From Syntrophales bacterium (GTDB lineage Bacteria > Desulfobacterota > Syntrophia > Syntrophales > CG2-30-49-12): 38,161 nucleotides of DNA. Below are positions 24,073-32,021 of this stretch, one piece after another. The notes under the pieces are model-generated. The model saw nothing but the letters and a program-made list of their open reading frames with translations. It was not told where the DNA came from and ran no database searches. A program made the translations under genes and the position numbers. Where the stretch lies: contig JASEGZ010000015.1 of assembly GCA_030018935.1 (NCBI GenBank), forward strand, positions 1-38,161, given 5' to 3'. Position 1 is the stretch's first letter. Every line of letters starts with the position of its first letter.

Positions 24073-26103
24073 ATGAAAAAGTATCTTGTGTTTATCGGCC
24101 TCTGCATGGCCTTGATGATATTTCACGTCTATTCATTCGCAGAAACCATTAACCTCGAGGAGATTATCGTTAGGGGTGAGAGAGAGGTAGGTCCGGAAGA
24201 GTCTCTCGATATCAGGGAAGTTAGAGAGACACCCGCCCGGGATGTGGGGGAAGCCTTGAAAGGTATCGAGGGGATAAGTTCGATCAGAAAAGGCGCCATC
24301 GCCAATGACATTGTCCTGCGGGGATTCCAGAAGGACAACCTCAATGTCCTTGTTGACGGGACGAGGATCTACGGGGCATGTCCGAACCGGATGGACCCGC
24401 ATTCGTTTCATGTTGATTTTGCCGAGATTGAGGAGGTCTCCGTTCTAAAGGGACCGTTCGATGTGAAAAATCCGGGGAGTCTGGGGGGACTGATCGAAAT
24501 CAAGACGATAAAACCCCCAAAAGGATTAGGGGGCAGTATAAATGCCTCTGCGGGTTCCTACGAAAATATCGCCACCTCTGCCAATGCCACCTATGGGGGT
24601 AAGGGCCTGGATTTCCTTTTCGGATATGCTTACAAATACTCCCTTCCCTTCAAGGATGGGGATGGCAAAAGGATCACGGAACAGTACCCCCCTTCATCAG
24701 GCAATAGGTATAAAAGCGGGGATGAGGATAACAAGGCATATTCCATTAACACCTACTGGACCAGATGGGGCTTTAATCTCCCGTCCAATCAGAGGATGGA
24801 GATCGCCTACACCCGTCAGGAGGCCGACGATGTCATTTATCCCTACCTTCTGATGGACGCTGTTTTCGATAATACGGACCGCCTGCAGGTAAAATACGAG
24901 GTCACAGACCCCTCTGAAAGTGTAAAGAAACTGAAGGCTCAATTTTACTGGAACCAGGTAAAACATGATATGACCGACTGGAAGAGGGTATCATCCTCAG
25001 GATCCTCATCAGGTTATTCGATGAAGACCTACGCCGAGGCGGGAACTTCCGGAGGCAAAGTGGAGGGGGATTTTCCGCTCCATAACGGTGTTTTGACCGT
25101 GGGGATTGACTACTACCTCCGTAACTGGGATAGCGATACTACCTTAAAAACCGGTACCCAGGATTCTATCCCCGATGTTGATACGGAAGATATGGGGACC
25201 TACTTAGAGTATAGCCGGCCCCTTACGGAAAAGGGAGGTCTGACAGTGGGTGCCAGGTTCGACCATGTAAGGACAGAAGCCCACGCTGATCGCACCGACC
25301 TGTACCGCCAATACCATGGAACGACAGAGAGAGAAAAAACCGATTCCTATGGGAGTGGTAATATCCAGGTCTTCTACTCCCCGGTGAAGAGGATCGAACT
25401 CTCCGCCGGATGCGGACAGGCAACCAGGCCACCGGATGCCGTGGAGAGGTACTTCGCCCTGGAAAAACCCATGGAGATGCCAAACTGGGTGGGCAATCCC
25501 GAACTCGATCCGGTAAAAAACAGGGAGCTTGATCTGGGCATTAAATACTCAGGGGAGCGCCTTCACGCTAAGGCAACTTTTTTTTACTCCCGTGTAAAAG
25601 ACTTCATCACCATCTTCAATCTCCAGAAGCCGGGCCTTAAAAATGCGAGGAGCTACAGAAATGTAGACGCCATTCTGTATGGCGGCGAGATCAGCCTGAA
25701 TATATTTCTCCCCCTCCATCTCAACCTTCAAGGTGGCATCTCCTACAGCCGGGGTGATGATGACACCTATGACAAACCCCTCTCAGAGATGCCTCCGCTG
25801 AAGGGAAGAGTTGCCATGAGGCACGAGACAAACGGATATTTCACGGAGATCGAGGGTATCTTCGCCGATGACCAGAACAGGGTTGATCCCGCCCTTCGGG
25901 AGGAAGAGACTTCCGGATGGGGGGTGATGAATTTCAAGGCGGGGATGAAATACAAAGGGCTTAGTATCTCTGCTGGTGTTGACAACATTTTTGACAGGCT
26001 CTACCTTGAGCACCTCTCCTACCAGCGGGATCCCTTCAGTTCGGGTGTCAAGATCCCGGAGATAGGACGAAACCTTTACTTGAATCTTGCCTGGACCTTT
26101 TGA
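24073..26103 (+). CDS. TonB-dependent outer-membrane receptor, OprC/NosA copper type
   Basis: 676 aa. A signal peptide (MKKYLVFIGLCMALMIFHVY then SFA) is followed by a plug domain with the TonB-box-like region (LEEIIVRGERE) and a 22-strand-type barrel ending in an aromatic (NLAWTF). The plug has GACPNRMDPH: Cys103-x3-Met107 is the CxxxM Cu(I) motif of OprC (Cys143/Met147 there). HDM (His298-x-Met300) is the second, HxM, site (His323/Met325 there). Similar spacing to OprC strongly supports copper uptake across the outer membrane. A strong GGAGA ribosome-binding site precedes the start. It forms a trio with the two upstream genes. Confidence 0.85.
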   Translation: MKKYLVFIGLCMALMIFHVYSFAETINLEEIIVRGEREVGPEESLDIREVRETPARDVGEALKGIEGISSIRKGAIANDIVLRGFQKDNLNVLVDGTRIYGACPNRMDPHSFHVDFAEIEEVSVLKGPFDVKNPGSLGGLIEIKTIKPPKGLGGSINASAGSYENIATSANATYGGKGLDFLFGYAYKYSLPFKDGDGKRITEQYPPSSGNRYKSGDEDNKAYSINTYWTRWGFNLPSNQRMEIAYTRQEADDVIYPYLLMDAVFDNTDRLQVKYEVTDPSESVKKLKAQFYWNQVKHDMTDWKRVSSSGSSSGYSMKTYAEAGTSGGKVEGDFPLHNGVLTVGIDYYLRNWDSDTTLKTGTQDSIPDVDTEDMGTYLEYSRPLTEKGGLTVGARFDHVRTEAHADRTDLYRQYHGTTEREKTDSYGSGNIQVFYSPVKRIELSAGCGQATRPPDAVERYFALEKPMEMPNWVGNPELDPVKNRELDLGIKYSGERLHAKATFFYSRVKDFITIFNLQKPGLKNARSYRNVDAILYGGEISLNIFLPLHLNLQGGISYSRGDDDTYDKPLSEMPPLKGRVAMRHETNGYFTEIEGIFADDQNRVDPALREEETSGWGVMNFKAGMKYKGLSISAGVDNIFDRLYLEHLSYQRDPFSSGVKIPEIGRNLYLNLAWTF

Positions 26104-26228
26104 TTGGAGATGGGCTAAAATTCACAGGAAAAATCTTTGACTTTTTTTCAGGGCTGGGGTAGTTTTAAGCGATTATGGATCTCCTCATGTAAGGAAAGTC
26201 CAATACTTTTCGGAAGGAGGTATTTAAC

Positions 26229-27026
26229 ATGAACTGGGGAATGAAAAACCGTTTATCACAGCTTATTCAACCGGATGGTCATTGCTTTTTCCTGCCCATA
26301 GACCACGGCTATTTTCAAGGTCCCACAACCTGTCTGGAGAGGCCCGGGGAAACCATCAGACCGCTTCTTCCCTACTGCGATGCCCTCTTTGTCACGAGAG
26401 GCGTTTTGCGTGCCGCGGTGGACCCCGAAAATACTAAACCTGTTATCCTCCGGGTATCCGGGGGCACCAGCGTAATCGGCAAGGATCTGGCAAATGAGGC
26501 GATCACCACTTCCATAGAAGAGATCATCCGTCTCAATGCAATGGCGGTCGGCATTTCCATCTTTGTAGGCAGCGATTACGAGCATGAATCCCTGACAAAT
26601 CTTGCAGGGCTCGTCAATAGATGTGAAGATTACAGTATCCCCGTTATGGCTGTCACGGCTGTGGGCAAAGAACTGGAAAAGCGAAACGCCAGATACCTCG
26701 CCCTATGCTGTCGTATCGCCGCTGAATTAGGGGCCCGGGTAGTAAAAACTTACTGGTGTGAAGACTTTGACCGGGTTACAAACGGCTGTCCCGTTCCGGT
26801 GGTGATGGCAGGCGGTCCCAAATGCGAAACAGAACTCGAGGTCTTTGAGTTCGTCCATGATGGGATGCAAAAAGGCGCCGTGGGTATAAATCTTGGGAGG
26901 AACGTCTGGCAGAATCCTCATCCTGTAGCCATGATCAGGGCCCTGCGGTCTGTTATTCACGAGAATTACACCCCGGAAGAGGCCAACGATTTATTCAATA
27001 GTCTTAAGCACGATGAACAACGGTAA
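26229..27026 (+). CDS. LsrF-like class I aldolase/thiolase
   Basis: 265 aa, DhnA/FbaB-type (beta/alpha)8 barrel. Near-identical to LsrF in key segments: FFLPIDHGYFQGPTTCLERP, VGSDYEHESL, and ARVVKTYWCEDFDRV. Lys173 corresponds to LsrF Lys203, the Schiff-base residue. LsrF cleaves 3-hydroxy-2,4-pentadione-5-phosphate with CoA in autoinducer-2 breakdown. No lsrK, lsrG or Lsr transporter lies here, so its substrate may be another phosphorylated ketose or dione. Followed after 62 nt by an MDR dehydrogenase on the same strand, possibly one pathway. The ribosome-binding site AAGGAGG is well placed. Confidence 0.85.
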   Translation: MNWGMKNRLSQLIQPDGHCFFLPIDHGYFQGPTTCLERPGETIRPLLPYCDALFVTRGVLRAAVDPENTKPVILRVSGGTSVIGKDLANEAITTSIEEIIRLNAMAVGISIFVGSDYEHESLTNLAGLVNRCEDYSIPVMAVTAVGKELEKRNARYLALCCRIAAELGARVVKTYWCEDFDRVTNGCPVPVVMAGGPKCETELEVFEFVHDGMQKGAVGINLGRNVWQNPHPVAMIRALRSVIHENYTPEEANDLFNSLKHDEQR

Positions 27027-27041
27027 CCGTGAAATGGTAAA

Positions 27042-27098
27042 ATGCGCGTAGCAGTGTGCTATAATCTGAACGGACCGGACAGACCAATATGCGTGTAG
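27042..27098 (+). other. Duplicated gene-start stub before the MDR dehydrogenase
   Basis: ATGCGCGTAGCAGTGTGCTA is an imperfect copy of the next gene's start (ATGCGTGTAGCAATGTACTA at 27089). It encodes an 18-aa frame (MRVAVCYNLN then GPDRPICV) ending 10 nt inside the true gene. Most likely a relic of a deleted tandem copy; a leader peptide is possible but less likely. Confidence 0.5.
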
Positions 27099-28114
27099 CA
27101 ATGTACTACAACAACAGGGACGTTCGCCTGGAGGAGATGCCAACACCGCGGATTGGCCCTGGCGAGATACTGGTGAAGGTAATAACCAGTGGTATCTGCG
27201 GCAGTGATGTCATGGAGTGGTACCGCATCAAAAAGGCCCCCCTCGTTCTCGGTCATGAAATTGCAGGAGAAATCGTTGAGACAGGAAGGGATGTAAAGCG
27301 TTACAAGGTTGGTGACAGAGCCTTCGTCTCTCACCACATACCCTGCAATACCTGTTACTACTGCCTAAGAGGTCACCATACCGCCTGTGAGACGCTGCAC
27401 ACCACAAACTATGATCCCGGTGGTTTTGCGGAGTATGTGCGGGTTCCCGAACTGAATGTTGACCGGGGGGTCTTTCTCCTGCCTGATGAGGTCTCTTTTG
27501 ATGAGGGTACGTTCATCGAACCGCTGGCCTGTGTTATTCGCGGGCAGAGAGTTGCAAATCTTCAACCGGGGCAGGCGATACTTATCCTCGGCAGCGGCAT
27601 CTCCGGGATGCTCCACCTGTTACTGGCACGCACCCTCGGCGCGGGCCGGATAATCACGACAGACATCGGCGAATACCGCCTGAGGATGGCGAGACAATTC
27701 GGGGCGGATGCGGCGATCCATGCCCATGAAGATGTCCCTGGTATCTTCCGTCGGCTCAACGACAACCGCCTCGCCGATCTTGTCATCATCTGCAATGGCG
27801 CCCCCTCTTCCTTCTCTCAGGCGCTGCAATCGGTGGATCGCGGCGGTACCGTTCTCTTTTTTGCCCCCACAGAGCCGGGCGTTGATATCCCTGTACCGGT
27901 TAATGACTTCTGGCGCAATGAGATAAAATTGATGCCTTCTTACGGCAGCAGTCCTTCCGATACCATCGTGGCGATGGAAATCATCCGCGCCGGTCGCATG
28001 CCCGTAAGAGAGTTGATTACCCACAGGTTAAGCTTGGAAGAAACGGGGCTTGGTTTTCGGCTTGTCGCCGAGGCGGGGGAATCTCTCAAAGTAATTATCG
28101 AACCTCAGAGATGA
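27089..28114 (+). CDS. Zinc-dependent medium-chain alcohol/polyol dehydrogenase
   Basis: 341 aa MDR enzyme. Catalytic-zinc segment TSGICGSDVMEW and GHEIAGEIVETG. The structural zinc site CNTCYYC...C (Cys-x2-Cys-x2-Cys-x7-Cys) is intact, and the Rossmann turn LGSGISGMLHLL follows. Closest in style to sorbitol/threonine dehydrogenase-type members that oxidise a secondary alcohol of a sugar or amino-alcohol with NAD(P)+. It follows the LsrF-like aldolase and may act on a product or precursor of it (inference). The start has a duplicated imperfect copy 47 nt upstream and no clear ribosome-binding site. Exact substrate unknown. Confidence 0.85.
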   Translation: MRVAMYYNNRDVRLEEMPTPRIGPGEILVKVITSGICGSDVMEWYRIKKAPLVLGHEIAGEIVETGRDVKRYKVGDRAFVSHHIPCNTCYYCLRGHHTACETLHTTNYDPGGFAEYVRVPELNVDRGVFLLPDEVSFDEGTFIEPLACVIRGQRVANLQPGQAILILGSGISGMLHLLLARTLGAGRIITTDIGEYRLRMARQFGADAAIHAHEDVPGIFRRLNDNRLADLVIICNGAPSSFSQALQSVDRGGTVLFFAPTEPGVDIPVPVNDFWRNEIKLMPSYGSSPSDTIVAMEIIRAGRMPVRELITHRLSLEETGLGFRLVAEAGESLKVIIEPQR

Positions 28115-28210
28115 TCTAAAAAAACACCTCGGGAATTCAGATCAACCACGATTAAGAGATGATATTCCTCTCATGCCTCTGGGGGGAAGACAGAGGTGCA
28201 GGAATCTATA

Positions 28211-29599
28211 ATGGAAGCGCAAGACGTTAAGTTTTTCTTCGAGCCCAAAAGTGTCGCCATCGTGGGGGCCTCAAGTACACCGGGCCGTCCTGGATATATG
28301 ATAATCGAGAATCTCTTAGAATGGGGGTTTAAGGGTAGTGTTTATCCCGTCAACCCCACAGCCGATGAGATTTTGGGCTTGAAAGCTTACGCTGACCTCA
28401 GGGAAATCCCAGCTTCCGTGGAACTGGTAATTTCCCTTACCCCGGCGGAGGAAACGCTTGAAGTAATAGAACAGTGCCGGGAGAAGGGAATCAGGGGGAT
28501 CGTCATTGTATCCGGTGGCTTTTCAGAGATAAACCCCAGGGGTACCGAGCTTGAGAAAGAAATAGTCGTCCGGGCACGGCAGAGCGGGATAAGGGTAATG
28601 GGGCCCAATGTCATAGGCCCCATTAATACCTCAAATAACTTCGTACTGTCCTTCTACTCACCGAGTCGTCTGAAAAAAGGTAATATCGCCTTCGTTGCTC
28701 AGAGTGGGCAGTTTTGTTCCCCGGTGATGGATTGGATGGCCTCGCACTTACGATTGGGGGTGAGCAAGTCCATTGACCTGGGCAATAAATGTGATCTTAA
28801 TGAAGCAGACATTCTGGAGTACCTGGAGAACGACGTTGATTCCAGAGCCATAGCCCTTTATATAGAGGGGTTCAAGGAAGGCAGGAGGTTCCTCCGCGTT
28901 GCGGAAAGGGTCTCCCGGAAGAAGCCTATAATTGTTTTTAAGACAGGAAGAACCTCTGCTGGAGCCAGGGCAACAGCTTCACATACGGGAGCTATGGCCG
29001 GTGATGATCGGATTGCTGATGCTCTCATTCGCCAGGTCAAGCTAATACGAGCTAAGGATCTCGAGGAATTTCTTGATTTAGCGAAGGCTTTTCAGTATCT
29101 TTCTCTCCCCCGCGGTAAGAGGGTGGGCATAATCACCTATAGTGGCGGTATAGCGGCGATGGCAGCCGACGCCGCTACCGACTGGGGACTTGAGCTGGCC
29201 ACACTTTCTCCACAAACAGTAGAGCAACTGGGGCAACTGGATCCGGTGATAAAGCCATCTAATCCCTTAGACCTTTTCACGGTAGCACCGCCTTCCCGGG
29301 ACCTCTTTGAACTGTACCGGGCAGCAACGGAGGTGATGTTGGCTGACAATGGAGTTGACTGCCTGCTCGTCTGCTTCATGGTCTCGAGGCGCATGTGGTG
29401 GTCCAATTTGGACTTGCTGGCAAGGACGGCGAAGATAAGCAAGAAAAAGCCCACAGTAGCCTGGGTGATAGGGGATGAAGATGACGTCATTGAGGTGACG
29501 CAGGTGTTAGAAGAAGACGGGATGCCTGTTTTTCCCTCTCCGGAAAGGGCAATGAGAGCTCTGGGTGTCCTCTATACCTACCAGTGCCTCAAGGCCTGA
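28211..29599 (+). CDS. ADP-forming acyl-CoA synthetase, alpha-subunit-type
   Basis: 462 aa from ATG 28211 (AGGA 7-8 nt upstream; GTG 28196 is an alternative adding 5 residues). CoA-binding Rossmann domain (KSVAIVGASSTPGRPGYMI), then two succinyl-CoA-ligase-like domains. The catalytic phospho-His is His258 in ATASHTGAMAG, near-identical in place to archaeal ACD alpha subunits (~460 aa). The ATP-grasp beta half is absent from the polypeptide and from the window, so a partner must be encoded elsewhere. The reaction interconverts acyl-CoA + ADP + Pi with acid + ATP. Neighbouring ACAD and ETF genes suggest thioester activation or release in the same degradation pathway. Confidence 0.85.
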   Translation: MEAQDVKFFFEPKSVAIVGASSTPGRPGYMIIENLLEWGFKGSVYPVNPTADEILGLKAYADLREIPASVELVISLTPAEETLEVIEQCREKGIRGIVIVSGGFSEINPRGTELEKEIVVRARQSGIRVMGPNVIGPINTSNNFVLSFYSPSRLKKGNIAFVAQSGQFCSPVMDWMASHLRLGVSKSIDLGNKCDLNEADILEYLENDVDSRAIALYIEGFKEGRRFLRVAERVSRKKPIIVFKTGRTSAGARATASHTGAMAGDDRIADALIRQVKLIRAKDLEEFLDLAKAFQYLSLPRGKRVGIITYSGGIAAMAADAATDWGLELATLSPQTVEQLGQLDPVIKPSNPLDLFTVAPPSRDLFELYRAATEVMLADNGVDCLLVCFMVSRRMWWSNLDLLARTAKISKKKPTVAWVIGDEDDVIEVTQVLEEDGMPVFPSPERAMRALGVLYTYQCLKA

Positions 29600-29614
29600 G
29601 GGCTCAGCCACTTC

Positions 29615-29777
29615 GTAAGCGTTCAGCTATCAGCCTTCAGTTTTCAGCGAAAGCAGAAAGATACCAGGGGTAGGGGCGTATTGCAATACGCCCCTACTTC
29701 CAGGACGAATTTTTATACGTATGTTTTTGCCTTGACTTGTTTTACTGATTACTGATCGCTGACGGCTGAACACTTAC
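29615..29777. repeat. Inverted-repeat element with TAAGYGTTCAGC ends
   Basis: Left end TAAGCGTTCAGC (29616) and right end complementary to TAAGTGTTCAGC flank ~163 bp with further CAGC/TCAG repeats in each arm (29619-29648 and 29744-29773). The centre contains the 28-bp perfect palindrome. Same family as the pair at 19406-19570. Non-coding, MITE-like. Confidence 0.55.
29670..29697. repeat. 28-bp perfect palindrome
   Basis: GTAGGGGCGTATTG joined to its exact reverse complement, with no loop. Half copy at 22101. Typical of a widely dispersed bacterial repeat. Confidence 0.85.
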
Positions 29778-29778
29778 T

Positions 29779-29919
29779 CTAGAGGTAATTGCAAAAGTCT
29801 TGAAATTAAAATGTAGTCGCAAACTTTAGTTTGCGTGTTTTCTTTGTTTTCAATATGTTACAAAACGCAGGCTAAAGCCTGCGGCTACCAGAATTGGACT
29901 TTTGCAAGAGCCTCTCTAG
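29779..29919. mobile_element. MITE-like palindromic element 3
   Basis: 141 bp with terminal inverted repeats based on CTAGAG...TTGCAAAAGTC at both ends. Two 7-bp hairpins lie inside: CGCAAAC/GTTTGCG (loop TTTA) and CGCAGGC/GCCTGCG (loop TAAA), themselves flanked by GTAG/CTAC. Non-coding, just upstream of the second ACAD. Confidence 0.7.
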
Positions 29920-30008
29920 TATAATATTATAGATCAGGAAACCTTCATCACTCAGTCATCTATAGATGGTCAATGGTCTTTACACTTTAAAGAGAGGAGA
30001 TTTAGAAA

Positions 30009-31175
30009 ATGGATTTTTCCTATACGAAGGAACAAGAGGTCTTGAGAAATGTAGTTCGGGAATTCTGCGACAGGGAGATAGCCCCAAGGGCGGCGGAATT
30101 TGACAGAACGGCAGAGTTTGACTATGGCATTATCGAAAAGCTCTCCAGACAGAAACTCCTGGGTGTGATCATGCCCAAAGAATACGGAGGTATGGGGGGC
30201 AGCCATATTGACCAGGCGATAATCTGTGAAGAGATCGCCCGGGATTCCCTGGTGGCTGCCGTAGCGACGAATATGGCCTGGTATCTGGCCTATGAGGTAT
30301 GGAGGGTAGGAACGGATGAAAATAAAAAAAGATGGATTTCCTACCTCTTTGATGGAAAAAAGTTGGGGGCCCATGCGGGTTCTGAGGCCGATGCGGGGAC
30401 TGATGCGGCATCGGTTAGAACCTGGGCCAGATTAGAGGGGGATGAATGGATCATCAATGGAACAAAATGGTTTGTCTCCAATCTCGGCAAGGCAGATTTT
30501 TACTTTATTACCCTGCGTACGGCTGAGGATCGCTACGGTGGCATAAGCACCATCCTGGTGGAAAAAGACACCCCCGGTATGACTATCGGCAGGAGAGTGG
30601 AGCTGATAAGCAACCGGGCGATCAGTAATGGCGAATTGATATTCGAGAACTGCCGGGTACCCAGGGAGAATTTGATCGGCAAACTGAACAGGGGATTTAT
30701 GGACATGATGATCCTCTATGATGTGATAAGGCTTTACCTGGCGATAGGAGCGGTTGGGGTGGCAAGGGCGGCGCTGGAGGCCTCGATAAAATTTGCCAAG
30801 GAACGTCACCAGTTCGGCAAGCCCATTGGAGACTTCCAGATCATCAGGGCGATGCTTGTGGATATGGCTACGGAGATTGATGCGGCAAGACTCTTAACTT
30901 ACAGGGCTTTGCATATGGAAGAGAAAGGTCTCAAGCATACAAAAGAGACCTCCATGGCAAAGCTGTACGCTTCCGAGATGGCCGACCGGGTCACCTATAA
31001 AGCGATCCAGATACACGGAGGATACGGACTTACTACGGACTTTCCCGTGGAACGTTACTGGAGAGATGCGAGGCTCTGTACCATAGGTGAGGGTACCAGC
31101 GAGATCCAGCGGCTGATAATCGCCGCCGAGATGCTCAAGAGTGAGAAAATCGTCCTCGATTCGGCCCTTGATTAA
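30009..31175 (+). CDS. Acyl-CoA dehydrogenase, probable partner of the adjacent ETF
   Basis: 388 aa. Catalytic base Glu361 in the canonical TIGEGTSEIQRLIIA motif. FKFAKERHQFGKPIGDFQ-like helix (KFAKERHQFGKPI) and IHGGYGLTTDFPVERYWRDA also typical. The FAD-binding TEPNAGSD motif is replaced by GSEADAGTDAAS, a moderate departure. It is followed by EtfB and EtfA in the same direction (81-nt gap holding a repeat array), so it probably passes electrons straight to them. A role like benzylsuccinyl-CoA or alkylsuccinyl-CoA dehydrogenation is suggested by the nearby X-succinate synthase-like enzymes, but it cannot be told apart from ordinary beta-oxidation by sequence. The ribosome-binding site GAGGAG precedes ATG 30009. 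Confidence 0.9.
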   Translation: MDFSYTKEQEVLRNVVREFCDREIAPRAAEFDRTAEFDYGIIEKLSRQKLLGVIMPKEYGGMGGSHIDQAIICEEIARDSLVAAVATNMAWYLAYEVWRVGTDENKKRWISYLFDGKKLGAHAGSEADAGTDAASVRTWARLEGDEWIINGTKWFVSNLGKADFYFITLRTAEDRYGGISTILVEKDTPGMTIGRRVELISNRAISNGELIFENCRVPRENLIGKLNRGFMDMMILYDVIRLYLAIGAVGVARAALEASIKFAKERHQFGKPIGDFQIIRAMLVDMATEIDAARLLTYRALHMEEKGLKHTKETSMAKLYASEMADRVTYKAIQIHGGYGLTTDFPVERYWRDARLCTIGEGTSEIQRLIIAAEMLKSEKIVLDSALD

Positions 31176-31183
31176 ATAAAAAC

Positions 31184-31230
31184 CAGTCGTAAGTCATCAG
31201 TCGTAAGTCATCAGTCGTAAGTCGTAAGTC
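31184..31230. repeat. Heptamer repeat array 3 (CAGTCGTAAGTCAT units)
   Basis: Three near-exact copies of a 14-bp unit (last one variant) composed of the GTCGTAA and GTCATCA heptamers, between the ACAD and etfB. The ribosome-binding site of etfB lies just after it. Confidence 0.8.
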
Positions 31231-31256
31231 AACAACCTTGATTAAAGGGGACTACT

Positions 31257-32021
31257 ATGAACATCGTAGTTTGTGTAAAACAGGTGCCGGAAGAAATCCG
31301 GATAAACAAGAAAACGGGGGACCTGATCAGAGAAGGTATAAAGGGGATCATGAATCCCTGTGACAAGAATGCCCTGGAGCTGGCGGTTACTTTAAAAGAA
31401 AAGCATGGCGGTAAGGTAACACTGGTTTCCATGGGGCCTCAGGATGTGGAAAGCACCCTGACGCACGGGCTGGCCATGGGTGCGGATCAGGCAGTCCTTT
31501 TATGTGACCGTAGATTTGCCGGCGCTGATACCCTTGTAACCTCGTTTGTCCTCTCAGAGGCCATAAAAAAATTAGGCGCATTTCAACTGGTGCTCTGCGG
31601 CAGGGAAACCGCCGACAGCGGCACACAACACGTGGGCCCCCAGGTTGCCCATTATCTTAAGATACCACAGATCACATACGTTATTGACCTGACAGTCAAC
31701 AATGGTAACTTACGGGCAAAAAGGCAACTGAAGGATGAGTATGAGACCGTGGAAGCTGGATTGCCGGCTCTGGTCACTGTTCTGAAAGGGATAAACGAGC
31801 CGAGAATGCCGACCTATCTTGACATCTACGAGGCTGCGAAGAAGGATACCCATAAATGGTGTATGGAAGATCTCGGTCTCAGAGAGGAACTGGTCTCTCC
31901 GACCAAGATTATCAATGTCTTTACACCTGAGGCGAAACGAAAGTGTAAAATGCTTAAGGGTTCCGTGGAGGAGGTGTCTCACAGCCTGGTCCAGGAATTG
32001 AAAAGTAAGGAACTGGTATGA
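31257..32021 (+). CDS. etfB: Electron transfer flavoprotein beta subunit
   Basis: 254 aa. Family features: MNIVVCVKQVPEE start, NPCDKNALELAVTLKE, VTLVSMGPQDVE, and GRETADSGTQHVGPQ (the ETF-beta signature region, AMP/FAD side). The C-terminal KSKELV tail overlaps the start of etfA by 4 nt (ATGA), so the pair is translationally coupled. With EtfA it carries electrons from acyl-CoA dehydrogenases to a membrane quinone oxidoreductase. Adjacent to the second acyl-CoA dehydrogenase, its likely donor. Which ETF group (ordinary or bifurcating) it belongs to is not clear by eye. Confidence 0.93.
   Translation: MNIVVCVKQVPEEIRINKKTGDLIREGIKGIMNPCDKNALELAVTLKEKHGGKVTLVSMGPQDVESTLTHGLAMGADQAVLLCDRRFAGADTLVTSFVLSEAIKKLGAFQLVLCGRETADSGTQHVGPQVAHYLKIPQITYVIDLTVNNGNLRAKRQLKDEYETVEAGLPALVTVLKGINEPRMPTYLDIYEAAKKDTHKWCMEDLGLREELVSPTKIINVFTPEAKRKCKMLKGSVEEVSHSLVQELKSKELV

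Noticed and set aside
22201-26103. A nitrous oxide reductase (nos) operon
   Set aside because: NosL-like and OprC/NosA-like genes are present, but nosZ, nosR, nosD, nosF and nosY are not in the window.
26229-27026. Complete AI-2 (lsr) degradation operon
   Set aside because: Only the LsrF-like protein is present; kinase, isomerase, regulator and transporter genes are missing.
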